Shown: positions 39,149 to 47,611, counted from the stretch's first letter. The stretch is DNA of 50,241 nucleotides from Symploca sp. SIO3C6 (GCA_010692425.1 JAAHHJ010000041.1:1-50241); one strand, 5' to 3'. Translations and numbers: made by a program. The notes: generated from the letters alone by a model not told the origin.

Positions 39149-39827
39149 TTAAATACCTCCTTCTGCAAAGGGCAAAACCCCAATCTCCAGGGATTTCTAT
39201 TGCCGTCTTTTCAAAAAGCTTTTCGTCAATGCATTGATAGATTAGTTTTGGACCTGGATGGAAAGAAACATCATGAAAAATAACCAACCCCCCTTCCCTT
39301 AATAAATCGGCATATTTCCAGTCATTTATCATCATTTCTATAGAATGATCACCATCAATCAAAAGTAAGTCAAGTTGGGATATATCTCGTTCTTCTAAAG
39401 TCTTACGTATTTTATATTGATTATCTGAAGAAGTTTTTATTGTTAAACAGTTGTCGTATTGTTGTTCCAAGAAATGTTTCTCTTCTAGATCTATCCCCAA
39501 ATAAAATGTCGAGTTTTTTTTTCGAGATAAAGCTTCTAAAATAGCTATTGTGGAAGATTTATATGTATTGTTAGTTCGATGAACTCCAATCTCCATAACG
39601 GTGAAAATAGGATTCTTGATAATTATTTGTTTGAGGGTTTCAAAATGTAGGATAAACTCTCCATAGATTCCGGGTTTCTCTCTTTTTTCCCGAAGATCAT
39701 ACCCAGAACGATCTTCAAACTCTTCCCACCAATCAATTCTACAGAGGCAAGATTCAAGGAGAGGTTCTTTAGTAAGACCAAAAACGTGGGATGGCTTATA
39801 GGGAATACTTCTCCACGTCTTTCGCAT
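39141..39827 (-). CDS. Class I methyltransferase (Methyltransf_24-like)
   Basis: This encodes 228 aa. FTVMEIGVH is the SAM-binding motif I, YLGIDLEEK the acidic motif II, and DLLLIDGDHSIEMMINDW and GLVIFHDV the later motifs of the cephalosporin-hydroxylase/Methyltransf_24 type. It is common in cyanobacterial sugar and secondary-metabolite clusters, but the substrate is unknown. It is the first gene of a two-gene operon with the pentapeptide protein. Confidence 0.75.
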   Translation of the reverse strand: MRKTWRSIPYKPSHVFGLTKEPLLESCLCRIDWWEEFEDRSGYDLREKREKPGIYGEFILHFETLKQIIIKNPIFTVMEIGVHRTNNTYKSSTIAILEALSRKKNSTFYLGIDLEEKHFLEQQYDNCLTIKTSSDNQYKIRKTLEERDISQLDLLLIDGDHSIEMMINDWKYADLLREGGLVIFHDVSFHPGPKLIYQCIDEKLFEKTAIEIPGDWGFALCRRRYLNE

Positions 39828-40036
39828 GGATGATTAATCTCTTGACACTAATTATTAATTCAAGTATAAAGTTTTATAGCTGATTGAACTAAAGACCTGA
39901 TAGAAGTTGTTAAAATCTGTAATAAATTTCGATGTGCCGAACACTGGAGAGCTTTTTAAAGAGTTAGTCACTATATTTTTGCTAGGCATTGTCACTTGAT
40001 GCTAATGGCTGTTGCCAAGAGCGAATAGCAACTTCC

Positions 40037-40399
40037 TTAACTGTTAGCTTTCTCTAACAAGGTTAGGAGGAGTCCTATGCAACCCAATAGACCAGAGGGG
40101 ATAGTGAAAAGCGCACCCCAGTGGGCAAAAGTCATCCATGTGATTAGATTGTCAAGCCATGGTTGGTCAGGACATTGAAAGCTAATGCTAGAAGCCTGAC
40201 AGTGAAAGAGCTTAGCTAAACTCAATCCTCCCCAAGCTAGCAGGAGTGGAGAAATCCCATAGAAGACACAAATACCAAGCAAAAATACTTTGACAGGAGT
40301 TGCCAGAGCCAGTTGAATTGCTATCACAGCAAGTGCTGGTCCAAAAAGAAGCAATCCTCCAATTAGGGCTAGATAAAAAACCTGAACCAAGTAAGCCAT
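40037..40399 (-). CDS. Small multi-span membrane protein
   Basis: This encodes 120 aa. Hydrophobic helices are at about 5-32, 37-62 and 90-115, with LFHCQASSISFQCPDQPW between them carrying two Cys. GGAGAG lies about 7 nt before the ATG. Function is unknown. Confidence 0.5.
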   Translation of the reverse strand: MAYLVQVFYLALIGGLLLFGPALAVIAIQLALATPVKVFLLGICVFYGISPLLLAWGGLSLAKLFHCQASSISFQCPDQPWLDNLITWMTFAHWGALFTIPSGLLGCIGLLLTLLEKANS

Positions 40400-40563
40400 T
40401 TATTACTCTCCAGAGGTTATATAGGCTTATCCAAATACAATTGTCCTCTACCTCTCTAATTTTTGGAGGCGGTGGGGGCGGGTGGGTGGGCGATTCCTAT
40501 GGGTTTATTCGCTTTCGGGGCAGGGTGAAGTGAACCCAAGGCTTTTGCCAGTAGGATAGATTA

Positions 40564-41223
40564 CTAACGTCTGGCTGGGAGCAAACCCCTTTGCAAATAG
40601 CGCTCGACTTCCGACTGCGTGACACCCTGTTCTTTCAAGGCTTGATGCAACTCCCACTCAATCTGTTTACGAGTCTTGCGACGGGGATCTATATAATCTG
40701 CGGCAAATCGCTTTAAATGTTGTACATTCTTGAATCCGCTGAAATTAAGTTGATGCCCGTTCCCACTTGGTTTATCTTCATTAACAACTTCTGCTGCCAC
40801 TTCCACCACTTCCGCTGATACTTTGCCATTATTGTTGGTAGGTGTGGGCGCTGGCGCAGTATCCCAAACATCTTCGGTATCCTCTGATTGAGGCAGCTCT
40901 GGCAATTGGCTCTCACTTGGTGTCCAATCACCATCGTAATTATTAGGATTGTTAATCACTTCATTCAAATGCTCTCGAAACAACTCAACACCTTCACTTC
41001 CATAGGTGGCGGCTAACATCTTGGTAGCTCGTACCACAGCCTTAGCGGCTTCTTTAGCAATCCCTTCTGCTCCTGATTCCCGTTGGGCAGCGTCTTGTGA
41101 TTGCTTAAGCTGCTGGCGTAATTCTTCAACCTGGCGGAGCAAGTCCTCAATGGTTGTGGCTAGTTGAGCATTGCCATCTGCACGGCGATCGTTGAGATTA
41201 GCGAGAAAATCGTGATTATTCAT
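40564..41223 (-). CDS. Coiled-coil hypothetical protein
   Basis: This encodes 219 aa. A coiled coil (about 20-50, TIEDLLRQVEELRQQLKQ) is followed by EAAKAVVRATKMLAATYG, a disordered acidic linker with Pro/Thr/Asn, and a C-terminal basic helical domain (IDPRRKTRKQIEWELHQALK). It looks like a DNA-associated adaptor; no family is recognised. Confidence 0.5.
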   Translation of the reverse strand: MNNHDFLANLNDRRADGNAQLATTIEDLLRQVEELRQQLKQSQDAAQRESGAEGIAKEAAKAVVRATKMLAATYGSEGVELFREHLNEVINNPNNYDGDWTPSESQLPELPQSEDTEDVWDTAPAPTPTNNNGKVSAEVVEVAAEVVNEDKPSGNGHQLNFSGFKNVQHLKRFAADYIDPRRKTRKQIEWELHQALKEQGVTQSEVERYLQRGLLPARR

Positions 41224-41627
41224 GGTTTAAATCTTGGAAATTTTACTGCTGCCAGCTTTTGTAGCGTTGGCTGGCGAAAGATGATGGTGGGGGAAAGGAA
41301 CCACTTCCCTTACTTATAACGAGGTAGATTATATGCGAGAATCAAGAATCTGTCAACCTCGCAGTGGATTGGTTTTAGAAAAAAACTAGCCGATTGACCT
41401 TTGCTAGAAGGCGATCGCCTCCGGCGCTGGCGAAGAAAGCGCCAATCGCTGTGCGCTAGCCATAAGGGCTAATCGCTTTTAGGGTCAATAGTCAATATTA
41501 GAATAAATCACCCCAAAAGTGCTGAAAAGTAATTTTTAGATAAACTTGCCAACATGGCATCCAAACTCTGGTGGTGATAGCTATATTCAAATCTATGTTG
41601 AGAACAATAAGTATTAGGAAAAAAGCA
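41224..41627. other. Intergenic region with HIP1 and palindromic repeats
   Basis: It holds GGCGATCGCC (about 41411-41420), a nested palindromic stretch with GGCGCTGGCG...CGCCAATCGC, and the tail AGGGCTAATCGCT shared with 9.08 kb. I see no gene. The promoter of the 41628 gene should lie in its last part. Confidence 0.4.
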
Positions 41628-42008
41628 ATGATTATTTCAGACCAGGACTATTTGGAAGTTATAACCCCAAATAGTAAGTCTATACGTGGCGGTTTCAGAG
41701 TTATCGATGTAGATGTAGATGTAGATCTAGATATAGATAAACAATTAGATGTAGATCTAGATATGGATAAACAAATAAATTTCATGCCATGGCCATTTTT
41801 CCTCCCCCCCTGGAGCTGCCCCCAAATTCCTCCTTATGGCTGCAGACGAACACCGACACCCACACCGACACCCACACCGACACCCACACCGACACCCACA
41901 CCGACACCCACAACTGGTGACAGCTCTGTTGCTGAAATCGATTTCACTATTACCGTAACCGATGACCTTGCTGAAGCTAGCATAACTGCTATCGGCGCTG
42001 TTGGTTAA
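41628..42008 (+). CDS. Candidate double-glycine leader peptide/RiPP-like protein
   Basis: 126 aa from the ATG at 41628 (AGGAA about 8-12 nt upstream); the frame is open to 41571. The N-terminus MIISDQDYLEVITPNSKSIR ends in GG, like the leaders of cyanobacterial secreted small peptides. Then come alternating Asp repeats (VDVDVDLDIDKQLDVDLDMD), a Pro/aromatic stretch with two Cys, a Thr-Pro repeat (about 93-114) and a hydrophobic tail. The DNA carries GATGTA and ACACCC-ACACCG repeats. The leader type suggests export by a peptidase-containing transporter, but none is visible here. Confidence 0.45.
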   Translation: MIISDQDYLEVITPNSKSIRGGFRVIDVDVDVDLDIDKQLDVDLDMDKQINFMPWPFFLPPWSCPQIPPYGCRRTPTPTPTPTPTPTPTPTPTPTTGDSSVAEIDFTITVTDDLAEASITAIGAVG

Positions 42009-42015
42009 TAACCCC

Positions 42016-42069
42016 AAAACTAACAATCCCCCCGTTGCCGAAACTATCACAGTGGAGGATTAGTTTTGT
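42016..42069 (+). terminator. Terminator of the 41628 gene
   Basis: AAAACTAA with TCC (42016-42028) pairs with GGATTAGTTTT (42057-42067), with a 2-nt bulge, and ends GTTT. It sits between convergent genes and may serve both. Confidence 0.5.
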
Positions 42070-42504
42070 TTAGTCGTTTTCGGTTTGGTTGTTCTCTTGT
42101 TGACGAGGCAAAACAATTAAAATGCTCACCTGATCAATTGCCCAGTTCGTTGCTTCTTTATTATTCCAGGCTAATAGTTGTGCCAATCCCCACACCACCT
42201 TACCATTGTTTTCACCTAAAGGGAAATTGTTCTCAAATAGACAACCATAAAACTCAATATATAAACTGAAAAACAATTCGTTTTCTAGAAGCTGATTGAC
42301 TAAAAATAGAGCCTTGAAATCACAGATTGAAGCTCTTAAAAGAGTTAACTCTTCTGGGGATAAAGCCCTAAGATTTTCATCTAAATCATACTCTCTCCAC
42401 CTCTTGATAAAGTTTTTGACTGTTAATGCTCGACGACTTTTTTTAAAGGATTCTTCCAGTTCTCTTAAGGCTTGAGCAGTTTCTTCACTTAACAATTCAT
42501 ACAT
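42070..42504 (-). CDS. Hypothetical helical protein
   Basis: This encodes 144 aa, all-helical and acidic (SEETAQALRELEESFKKS, NFIKRWREYDLDENLR). It is convergent with the 41628 gene. It precedes no recognisable partner and has no known family. Confidence 0.5.
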   Translation of the reverse strand: MYELLSEETAQALRELEESFKKSRRALTVKNFIKRWREYDLDENLRALSPEELTLLRASICDFKALFLVNQLLENELFFSLYIEFYGCLFENNFPLGENNGKVVWGLAQLLAWNNKEATNWAIDQVSILIVLPRQQENNQTEND

Positions 42505-42532
42505 TTTGGCTCTCCAAGTACTAATTTATCTA

Positions 42533-42775
42533 TCAAATTTCTCTTAAGAAATCGGGCTGAGATAGTAACACTTTACTCACTTCTCCTCCCTCGGAGCAAA
42601 ACTGAATTTGTAAGCAATCTTCAGCAATCAACTCAGTAGGCAAAACTCCAGACTTGTAAAGGCTTTCTATATATTCAGCTGGGTGCAAGCCAGCAGGTAC
42701 TTCAACTTCTGCTTTGAGACTAATTAGTGAAACTATTGCTACTTTGTACTTGGTAGAGGTGGTTGTATTAATCAT
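42533..42775 (-). CDS. Small beta-type protein, paralogue 1
   Basis: This encodes 80 aa. KVAIVSLISLKAEVEVPAGL, then PAEYIESLYKSGVLPTELI, is repeated in the 131-aa protein at 42865 (KVVLPVASSGEIDVPVEQEP, PAEYLEELYNRGEIVTEPI). The two are clear paralogues on the same strand, 89 bp apart. Function is unknown. Confidence 0.6.
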   Translation of the reverse strand: MINTTTSTKYKVAIVSLISLKAEVEVPAGLHPAEYIESLYKSGVLPTELIAEDCLQIQFCSEGGEVSKVLLSQPDFLREI

Positions 42776-42864
42776 TAGCTTCCTTAAAATTGAGTTTGAT
42801 TTGTACTAATTCTCACCAATGGAGAATCGTTATATCTCCCAAAATTGCCCAGACTCTTTTATAC

Positions 42865-43260
42865 TTATCTCAAAAAAGAGTGCTGATGTTGGAAGATTTT
42901 GTAAACTCGACCATTCTCATTAACAATCTGGATTTCAGAGCAGTTTTCACCAATGGGTTCAGTAACGATTTCTCCACGGTTATAGAGTTCTTCGAGGTAT
43001 TCTGCTGGCTCTTGCTCAACTGGCACATCAATTTCACCGCTGGAAGCAACTGGTAAAACTACTTTCACTCTATATTTCGTATATTTCTGAGTGGGAGTAG
43101 TACCGTATTCTTCACTTATATCAACTGCGACGTAAAGGCAGCAGAACAATCCAGCACCATAGCCCATGCCAATGACTGAATTTCGTCCCAAGAGGTGGCT
43201 GATAAATCCAGCAACAAAACACCATGTCACTAATCCCAAGATTGCTGATTTGAGGCTCAT
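42865..43260 (-). CDS. Membrane-anchored paralogue 2
   Basis: This encodes 131 aa. The N-terminal part (about 1-50) has two membrane helices (ILGLVTWCFVAGFISHLL, MGYGAGLFCCLYVAVDI). The C-terminal 75 residues are paralogous to the 80-aa protein at 42533. It is therefore a membrane-tethered form of the same soluble domain. Confidence 0.6.
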   Translation of the reverse strand: MSLKSAILGLVTWCFVAGFISHLLGRNSVIGMGYGAGLFCCLYVAVDISEEYGTTPTQKYTKYRVKVVLPVASSGEIDVPVEQEPAEYLEELYNRGEIVTEPIGENCSEIQIVNENGRVYKIFQHQHSFLR

Positions 43261-43514
43261 TGATCTTCTTCTAACTCACAACGTAAAAAGGCAGCATTAA
43301 CTTTATAGTTCCCAACCAACCACTAAACTTTATCCCTAGCTTTCCTATCTTCACTGGTGTCAACCTAAAATACATAGCAGGATATAAGTGGTTGATGAAA
43401 TTACATGCTGTTCCCATCCACACACACTCATTTAGCATTCCTTCCGACGCTAACTACGCTTTGTTTCTATCGAACATTGTTGTCTATCAGGGTCTGTATA
43501 AGCAAGAAAACTTG
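43261..43514. other. Intergenic region
   Basis: No gene is seen. On the minus strand a TTGACA -35-like box (about 43360-43365) could begin the promoter of the 42865 gene. Confidence 0.3.
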
Positions 43515-43549
43515 AGGCATCCATGCTAATAATATGGATGCCTTTTTAT
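43515..43549. terminator. Bidirectional-type terminator hairpin
   Basis: AGGCATCCAT (43515-43524) pairs perfectly with ATGGATGCCT (43534-43543), with TTTTT on the plus side. It lies directly beyond the stop of the minus-strand transglycosylase gene and also ends any plus-strand RNA from the gap before it. Confidence 0.65.
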
Positions 43550-44961
43550 TAGTTTTGTAATTCTGAACCAGGAATTATAGTTGCACCAAAAATAAAATCC
43601 TGATTATCTTGATAACGAGGGTCTTGTTTAATCAGCTTCATAAACTCACGATGCCCTGCACGAGTGCGCCCTACTAAGCAACCTGCCGCTCCCTTTTTGA
43701 TATCTCTTTGAGGATAATCATATCCCCAATGATGGTTAATTCCAAAGAACCCAGAATTAGTTTTATCTCCAGTTCTCTTGCCGTTTTTGTCTTTATCTCT
43801 ATAAACTTTAACTTTCCCTGCTGTTTGAATTAAACCCGAATGTAACTCTTTAGTACCATGAGTGCCTACCTTCCACGCCCAGTATTGCCCTGGTTTGATA
43901 ATGGCAGCACCTTGGGGATTCATTGGATTGTCAGTATAGTATTTTCCTGGAGCAGTGGTAGCTTCCCAAATACCAGTTATTTTGGGTGAACCCTCAAAAA
44001 ATTCAAGTACAATTCTCAAGTCATTCCAGGAATTCAAAGCATTGTCATTAAGGCTTCCATCTAGGTTCATCCCCTCAATATAAATGATATTCTTCTCCCC
44101 AGGGCTGGTGTAAAGCTTATAACCCTTATTCTTGCTATAGGTAACTATCTTTTTTGCCAAGTCGTTAAGACGTTTTTCCTTTTGGTATTTTTCCCATACA
44201 GATTTTGTGTAATCAGCGATACTGGGATAACGCCTGCCGTTATAATACTGAGGTTTAGTATTGTTCCAGAGATTTGGTCTGCCAGAGTACCAGGTGCTGG
44301 CTACCCTTCTTACTCTCAGTTCTTCTAACTTACCAGCTTCCCGCTGCCAGTATACTCTCAACTGACCTTTGCAGATTTTAAGTTGGAGAGAAGGCGATCG
44401 CAAGAACTCATCCCTACCTACTTCTCTGCCCACATGTTTCTTTGACCAGCTGGGTAAATTAGAAGGCATAATCTGACATGCACCCAAAGCATCTGAATCT
44501 GGGTTAGTCAGATTGTACCTGCCATTGCTCTCCTGTCCAATGATGGCTGCTACCAGTGCTTCAAAATCTGAATCTTGGGAACTAGGTTTGAATTGGGAAG
44601 CTGGTTTTGATTCAAATTGAACCGACTTTGATTCAATTTGAACGGGCTGCGATTCAATTTGAACAGGTCCTGAATTCAATTTGAACGGCTGCTCAGTTTT
44701 AATTGAACCAGCCTGTCCTGATAGAAATAGTGACATCGCTGCCAGTGTCGCTCCTACATGCCCACTCAATTGGTTTTCTAATGCAGCACGCTCCATCTCA
44801 CAGCAGAGATAGTCAACTGTTTCTATCAGTTCTGAGATTTCTAAATCTTCCTCAATTAACTCCGTAAGCTGAGCCAGCTCCTGGTGGAGTTGGTGGAGTG
44901 GGGATATTTTCCTTCTCCTGTTTCTCTGGTTGGGTGGGGTTCTGGTTTGAGCTACTGGCAT
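43549..44961 (-). CDS. Lytic transglycosylase-like protein
   Basis: 470 aa; a start at 44796 (residue 56) would avoid the 110-nt overlap with the gene at 44852. A hydrophobic segment (GATLAAMSLFLSGQAG) may be a signal or anchor. VQIES/VQFES repeats follow, and then an SLT-like domain: AAIIGQESNGRYNLTNPDSD (catalytic Glu in the Q-E-S-N-G motif), ALGACQIMPSNLPSW. The C-terminal 250 residues are a second domain, with GFFGINHHWGYDYPQ and AAGCLVGRTR (a Cys active-site-like motif). By family it cuts peptidoglycan, perhaps for a transfer apparatus. Confidence 0.75.
   Translation of the reverse strand: MPVAQTRTPPNQRNRRRKISPLHQLHQELAQLTELIEEDLEISELIETVDYLCCEMERAALENQLSGHVGATLAAMSLFLSGQAGSIKTEQPFKLNSGPVQIESQPVQIESKSVQFESKPASQFKPSSQDSDFEALVAAIIGQESNGRYNLTNPDSDALGACQIMPSNLPSWSKKHVGREVGRDEFLRSPSLQLKICKGQLRVYWQREAGKLEELRVRRVASTWYSGRPNLWNNTKPQYYNGRRYPSIADYTKSVWEKYQKEKRLNDLAKKIVTYSKNKGYKLYTSPGEKNIIYIEGMNLDGSLNDNALNSWNDLRIVLEFFEGSPKITGIWEATTAPGKYYTDNPMNPQGAAIIKPGQYWAWKVGTHGTKELHSGLIQTAGKVKVYRDKDKNGKRTGDKTNSGFFGINHHWGYDYPQRDIKKGAAGCLVGRTRAGHREFMKLIKQDPRYQDNQDFIFGATIIPGSELQN
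44611..44707. repeat. TTCAAWTTGAA repeats inside the transglycosylase gene
   Basis: Palindromic 11-mers start at 44611, 44632, 44653 and 44675, with a degenerate copy at 44697. Steps are 21, 21, 22 and 22 bp. They encode the VQIES/VQFES linker and match the array at 45373-45509. Confidence 0.8.
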
Positions 44962-45328
44962 ATAGGGTGATTACTCCGATTACGATTAGAACTAAAGTGG
45001 CTGCCAATACCAAGGGATTTGTTCTTCTTCTGAGTTTGGTTTTGCTATGAAGTTTTGCAATTCGCTCACTAGCGTGGTTAAGTTCAAGGGATTGCAACCT
45101 CACTCTGGTGGTGCGTAGATAGTTATGTTTAAATCCTTCAACCTGTCGCTTTAGTTCTTGTAAGTGGCTGTGACCAGAGTGTTCCAGCCTCTCAATTTCT
45201 TCTGGGGTAAGCACTCCCCATTTACGGTAAAGCTTGGCAATGTCAGCTTCTAACTCAGCTTGCAGAGATTCAGGAGTAGATACTTCCTCTTCATCCCAAT
45301 AGGAACCAATTTCAAAATATTTAGGCAT
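44852..45328 (-). CDS. Coiled-coil membrane protein of the ParM locus
   Basis: This encodes 158 aa. The N-terminal part is a long charged coiled coil (LQAELEADIAKLYRKWGVLT, HLQELKRQVEGFKHNYL). One membrane helix (about 108-124, LVLAATLVLIVIGVITL) and a Pro/Gln tail follow. It lies directly downstream of the 21-bp array. Its end overlaps the transglycosylase start by 110 nt. It may anchor the cell-wall enzyme or link the partition filament to the membrane. Confidence 0.55.
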   Translation of the reverse strand: MPKYFEIGSYWDEEEVSTPESLQAELEADIAKLYRKWGVLTPEEIERLEHSGHSHLQELKRQVEGFKHNYLRTTRVRLQSLELNHASERIAKLHSKTKLRRRTNPLVLAATLVLIVIGVITLYASSSNQNPTQPEKQEKENIPTPPTPPGAGSAYGVN

Positions 45329-45372
45329 GGATTCAATTTAAAAGCTCCAGCCCCCCTTGGATTCAAGTCTTG

Positions 45373-45509
45373 TTCAAATTGAATAGCAGTTGATTCAAAT
45401 TGAATAGCAGTTGATTCAAATTGAATAGCAGTTGGTTCAAATTGAATAGCAGTTGGTTCAAATTGAATGGCTCTTGATTCAAATTGAATGGCTCTTGATT
45501 CAAATTGAA
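45373..45509. repeat. 21-bp TTCAAATTGAA array, candidate parC
   Basis: Seven perfect TTCAAATTGAA palindromes start at 45373, 45394, 45415, 45436, 45457, 45478 and 45499, an exact 21-bp period. A degenerate copy sits at 45332. The array is immediately downstream of the ParM-like gene and upstream of 44852, like a ParM-system centromere. The unit can also be read as L-L-F-N-L-N-Q repeats; I treat that frame as incidental. Confidence 0.85.
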
Positions 45510-45552
45510 TAGCAGTTGAACCGCACTTGAATCTAAGGTAGGGTGCAACTTT

Positions 45553-46659
45553 CTACCTGTGCTGTTTAATCAGTTGATTGCTACCATAGAGCCACTGTCC
45601 CAAAGCTGTGGCTTTGCGACAAGGCTCGATTAAGTAAGGCTTCAATCCAGCCTCTAGGAACAATTCCTTTAACTCTTGCCAAAAGTACTTGCCACCGCCA
45701 CCGACAACGCAGACAATACGAGTACGCTCTGGTAGCCATTCAATAACGCGATCGCAAACCTCCTCAGCAAAGGTGGAACGTAGTGAGGGCAAGACTTCAT
45801 CCAAATCAATGCCTTTACGCCGCCCTTTAGGACGAAAGAATCGGTCACCTTCTAAAGCCGTTACTGCCTGAATAAGACAGCTTGACTCATGGTTCCCAAA
45901 TCCAATCCTTTCTCCTACCCGTCGGTAGAATTCACTCATGGCAAATGGAATCGACAGTGTTGAACCAACTGCCAAATTAAAGCGATTCACCGACAGCATA
46001 TCAGTGGTGCGATGACCAATATCGATTATGGCTACGCTAGTCTTCTCAAATGGTGGTGCTTTGGCATCCGACTGCTGCGCCCAGTACAAAGAACAAAATC
46101 CCTCTGGAATAACAAAGACTTCTTGAACACTAATTTCTTTGGTTTCTTTCCTAAAATTCCAGACTTTCGTTTGAAACTCCAAAGCTTCAATTAGCTGCTC
46201 ACGCTCCGATTCAAATTGTTCTAAAGAAAGATAGGGCAAACCAATAACTAAAGCCACATCTCCTGTCAGTTCAAACAGAGTTACAATGCCTAATACTTTC
46301 ACAACTGCATGAGCTACTTTCGATTCAGTTAAGCCTAAACTACCTTGCTCATCTTCCGCCCTGTTACCTAAAGCATATCCCTTGCCTCGGTACTCAACTG
46401 TTAGGTTAGAATAAACATCACTGGCAAAGGGTTGAATTACTCCTTGCACTTGATTAACAGATAACTCTTTGACATAGGCGGGGATAAACTCTACATACTC
46501 AGGGTTAGCATTCAGACAAGCCTTAGTTTCAGTTGTTCCCAAGTCCACACTTAATACTGGGTAGGGTAATTTCACTTTGGTAGCAGGCTGTTTAATTTCC
46601 TTGGCGGGAGAATTTTTAACAGCTTGATGCTCTTGTTGTTCGATGCCAAATTCACTCAT
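45553..46659 (-). CDS. parM: ParM-like actin ATPase
   Basis: 368 aa from the ATG at 46659 (GGAG upstream); an earlier frame start to 46944 overlaps the upstream gene. PVLSVDLGTTETKACL is the phosphate-1 loop, VAIIDIGHRTTDMLS phosphate-2, and IVCVVGGGGKYF the adenosine motif of the actin/Hsp70 fold. By family it polymerises into dynamic filaments that push plasmids apart. The array at 45373 follows directly. Confidence 0.85.
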   Translation of the reverse strand: MSEFGIEQQEHQAVKNSPAKEIKQPATKVKLPYPVLSVDLGTTETKACLNANPEYVEFIPAYVKELSVNQVQGVIQPFASDVYSNLTVEYRGKGYALGNRAEDEQGSLGLTESKVAHAVVKVLGIVTLFELTGDVALVIGLPYLSLEQFESEREQLIEALEFQTKVWNFRKETKEISVQEVFVIPEGFCSLYWAQQSDAKAPPFEKTSVAIIDIGHRTTDMLSVNRFNLAVGSTLSIPFAMSEFYRRVGERIGFGNHESSCLIQAVTALEGDRFFRPKGRRKGIDLDEVLPSLRSTFAEEVCDRVIEWLPERTRIVCVVGGGGKYFWQELKELFLEAGLKPYLIEPCRKATALGQWLYGSNQLIKQHR

Positions 46660-46681
46660 AGTTTTTATTAACTCTCCAAAG

Positions 46682-47497
46682 TTAGTTTTCTTGGTTCTCT
46701 GTGTCTGAAATTTCTTCTGAATTTTCAAGCATCTGCTTAGCTTTGCCAAAACCTTGACGATAGCGGCGCTCACCTGCCAGACCCAGTTTAAAACCCCTCT
46801 TTTCCTGCGTTTGTAGGTACTTCTTTTCTCGTTCGGAAAGACCCGCTTCAAATTCGTCCATCCAGTTTTGCAGTTGGGAGACTTGTGCAATGGTTCCGGC
46901 ATTATTAAAATTAACTTCCTCCTCAACCAATTCAGCGGAAACAATTTGAGGATTAGCTATAGTTAGGGCAGAGGAGCCATTTTGATACTCAAGATACCTA
47001 TGGCTCAACATTTCCTCATAAGTTTCCCAACCGAGAACTTTTTGGGGATTCTCAACAACTTCACTCATAAACACGTCGTTCTCTTCATCCAACCAGTTAT
47101 CTATTCTGAAAGCTGTCCTCTTTTCCTCAAATTCTTCTATTAACTCTGGAGGGATTCTTTCAGATATTTGTCGGACTACTTTTTCTTGAGTGGCTAATTG
47201 GCAATTGACTAATTCAATAATTGCTGTGGAACGAAACTTATTCCTTTCATCCTTGAGATACCATGGAGGGCAATACTCACTGATTCGTTTAAACCAATTA
47301 CTAGCATTTTTATTCTGGTCTGCTCCTCCCAGCCAACCAGATGCTATTCGTAGGTAAACCGAGTAATATTTGGCTTGAGAAGGAATTTGATAAATCCATT
47401 GTTCTCGGGCTGTTATCTCTGTTGAGAATTCTCGTAGTTTCAAAGGTTCCTTTTTGACTAATTGCAAGGCTGGTTGATTGATTTCTGGTTGATTCAT
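46682..47497 (-). CDS. Protein upstream of ParM, candidate adaptor
   Basis: This encodes 271 aa, mixed alpha/beta and acidic (EEFEEKRTAFRIDNWLDEEN), with a charged helical C-terminus (SEREKKYLQTQEKRGFK). It has no visible RHH of a ParR. It ends 22 nt before parM and starts within the stop of a 29-aa peptide gene (ATGA overlap). It is a candidate adaptor or regulator of the ParM filament by position only. Confidence 0.5.
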   Translation of the reverse strand: MNQPEINQPALQLVKKEPLKLREFSTEITAREQWIYQIPSQAKYYSVYLRIASGWLGGADQNKNASNWFKRISEYCPPWYLKDERNKFRSTAIIELVNCQLATQEKVVRQISERIPPELIEEFEEKRTAFRIDNWLDEENDVFMSEVVENPQKVLGWETYEEMLSHRYLEYQNGSSALTIANPQIVSAELVEEEVNFNNAGTIAQVSQLQNWMDEFEAGLSEREKKYLQTQEKRGFKLGLAGERRYRQGFGKAKQMLENSEEISDTENQEN

Positions 47498-47583
47498 GGC
47501 ATTAAGGAAATGACTTTAATGAAAGCTGGAGCTGCACACAACAGTGCTGTGTACAATAGGGTTACAATGATGTATCTGAGCAT
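47494..47583 (-). CDS. Tiny hydrophobic peptide of the ParM operon
   Basis: This encodes 29 aa: LRYIIVTLLYTALLCAAPAF is one hydrophobic helix, like a signal or anchor peptide. Its TGA overlaps the ATG of the next gene (ATGA), so the genes are translationally coupled. Confidence 0.5.
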   Translation of the reverse strand: MLRYIIVTLLYTALLCAAPAFIKVISLMP

Positions 47584-47611
47584 TTTTTTTTGAGTCTCGA
47601 AACTAATACAT

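Noticed and set aside
43261-43549. Separate plus-strand small RNA ending at the terminator
   Set aside because: The hairpin is equally explained as the 3' end of the minus-strand transglycosylase gene; no clear plus promoter was seen.
45363-45548. 61-aa frame of FNLNQLL repeats
   Set aside because: It is a translation of the 21-bp array from a TTG; the exact DNA periodicity and position after parM favour a centromere.
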